Positions 63,933 through 64,000 of a DNA stretch of 64,000 nt are shown one piece after another. The notes under the pieces are model-generated. The model saw only the letters and a program-made list of their open reading frames with translations, made no database searches and was not told the DNA's origin. Location of the stretch: assembly GCF_900107835.1 (NCBI RefSeq), contig NZ_FNRG01000003.1, positions 62,001 through 126,000 on the forward strand, in the 5' to 3' direction. The stretch comes from Oribacterium sp. KHPX15 (GTDB taxonomy: Bacteria; Bacillota; Clostridia; Lachnospirales; Lachnospiraceae). The position numbers and the translations under genes were made by a program. Within the stretch, counting starts at the first letter, position 1, and each line of letters opens with the position of its first letter.

Positions 63933-64000
63933 AAGTTATTCCTTTCATTCGATTTAAATGATTACAAAAGCATCCGTGGAATACCCATTGGATTGCTTCT

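Noticed and set aside
63933-64000. Start of another gene at the right edge
   Set aside because: The visible 68 nt hold no supported coding start; they are probably the cyclophilin promoter.

Overview
The window looks like chromosome of an anaerobic, low-to-mid-GC Gram-positive bacterium, most likely a fibre- or sugar-degrading Lachnospiraceae (Butyrivibrio/Pseudobutyrivibrio-like). The reasons are strong AGGAGG-type ribosome sites, lipoproteins, choline-binding-type wall repeats, a complete PTS (HPr, EI, EIIBCA), a secreted GH5 endoglucanase, an amylosucrase-like GH13 and an EAL protein with a degenerate GGDEF domain. The genus is an inference. No rRNA, tRNA, CRISPR array or transposase was seen.

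About 1-44.7 kb is one large system: a WXG100 / type VII-like secretion locus with its effectors. At the left edge lies the C-terminal part of an RHS/YD-repeat protein whose tip looks like a His-Cys (clan CD / DUF4347-like) peptidase, followed by two lipoproteins, one a HELMH metalloprotease. A convergent HipBA-like pair (4752-6359) interrupts it. Then come a WXG100 pair (6734-7552), a zinc-ribbon/TPR/YD-like membrane protein, and a putative accessory protein / toxin / immunity cassette whose toxin has an LXG-like N-terminus and a HEMRH metallopeptidase end (9286-11323). Next is a 1616-residue RHS protein that itself starts with an LXG-like helical domain (11520-16370), with a small downstream gene.

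From 17297 to 44199 every gene reads rightward: PP2C phosphatase, receptor-type Ser/Thr kinase with Sel1 repeats, zinc-ribbon/discoidin-like protein, two M15 peptidases, a second kinase with TPRs, two small membrane or FHA-like proteins, EssC-type FtsK/SpoIIIE ATPase with an N-terminal FHA domain, LytTR regulator, an unknown protein, a YukD/EsaB ubiquitin-like protein, a run of six small helical WXG100-type proteins, VWA-TM-FHA protein, second PP2C phosphatase, three-zinc-ribbon membrane protein, and an ABC ATPase plus a fused double permease. I propose that EssC drives export of WXG100/LXG proteins, that the kinases, phosphatases and FHA proteins form a threonine-phosphorylation switch as in type VI secretion, and that the M15 enzymes open the wall. 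No gene recognisable as EssA, EssB/YukC or a classical EsaA was seen; the kinase-TM-TPR protein and the ABC permease are candidates to fill such roles.

From 44.8 kb the content is housekeeping and surface functions: GH5 endoglucanase, deoC, two paralogous wall-binding-repeat proteins flanking an orphan barstar, an EAL phosphodiesterase, a YhcC-like radical SAM protein, a Tim44-like membrane protein and a ClC transporter of the fluoride type. A sugar module, probably for sucrose, follows: ROK fructokinase, amylosucrase-like GH13, HAD phosphatase, EIIBCA, HPr and EI. The HPr carries Lys instead of the regulatory Ser46. A cyclophilin closes the window. Several terminators are near-identical dispersed palindromes, and a 26-bp-arm REP-like palindrome lies at 50.2 kb.
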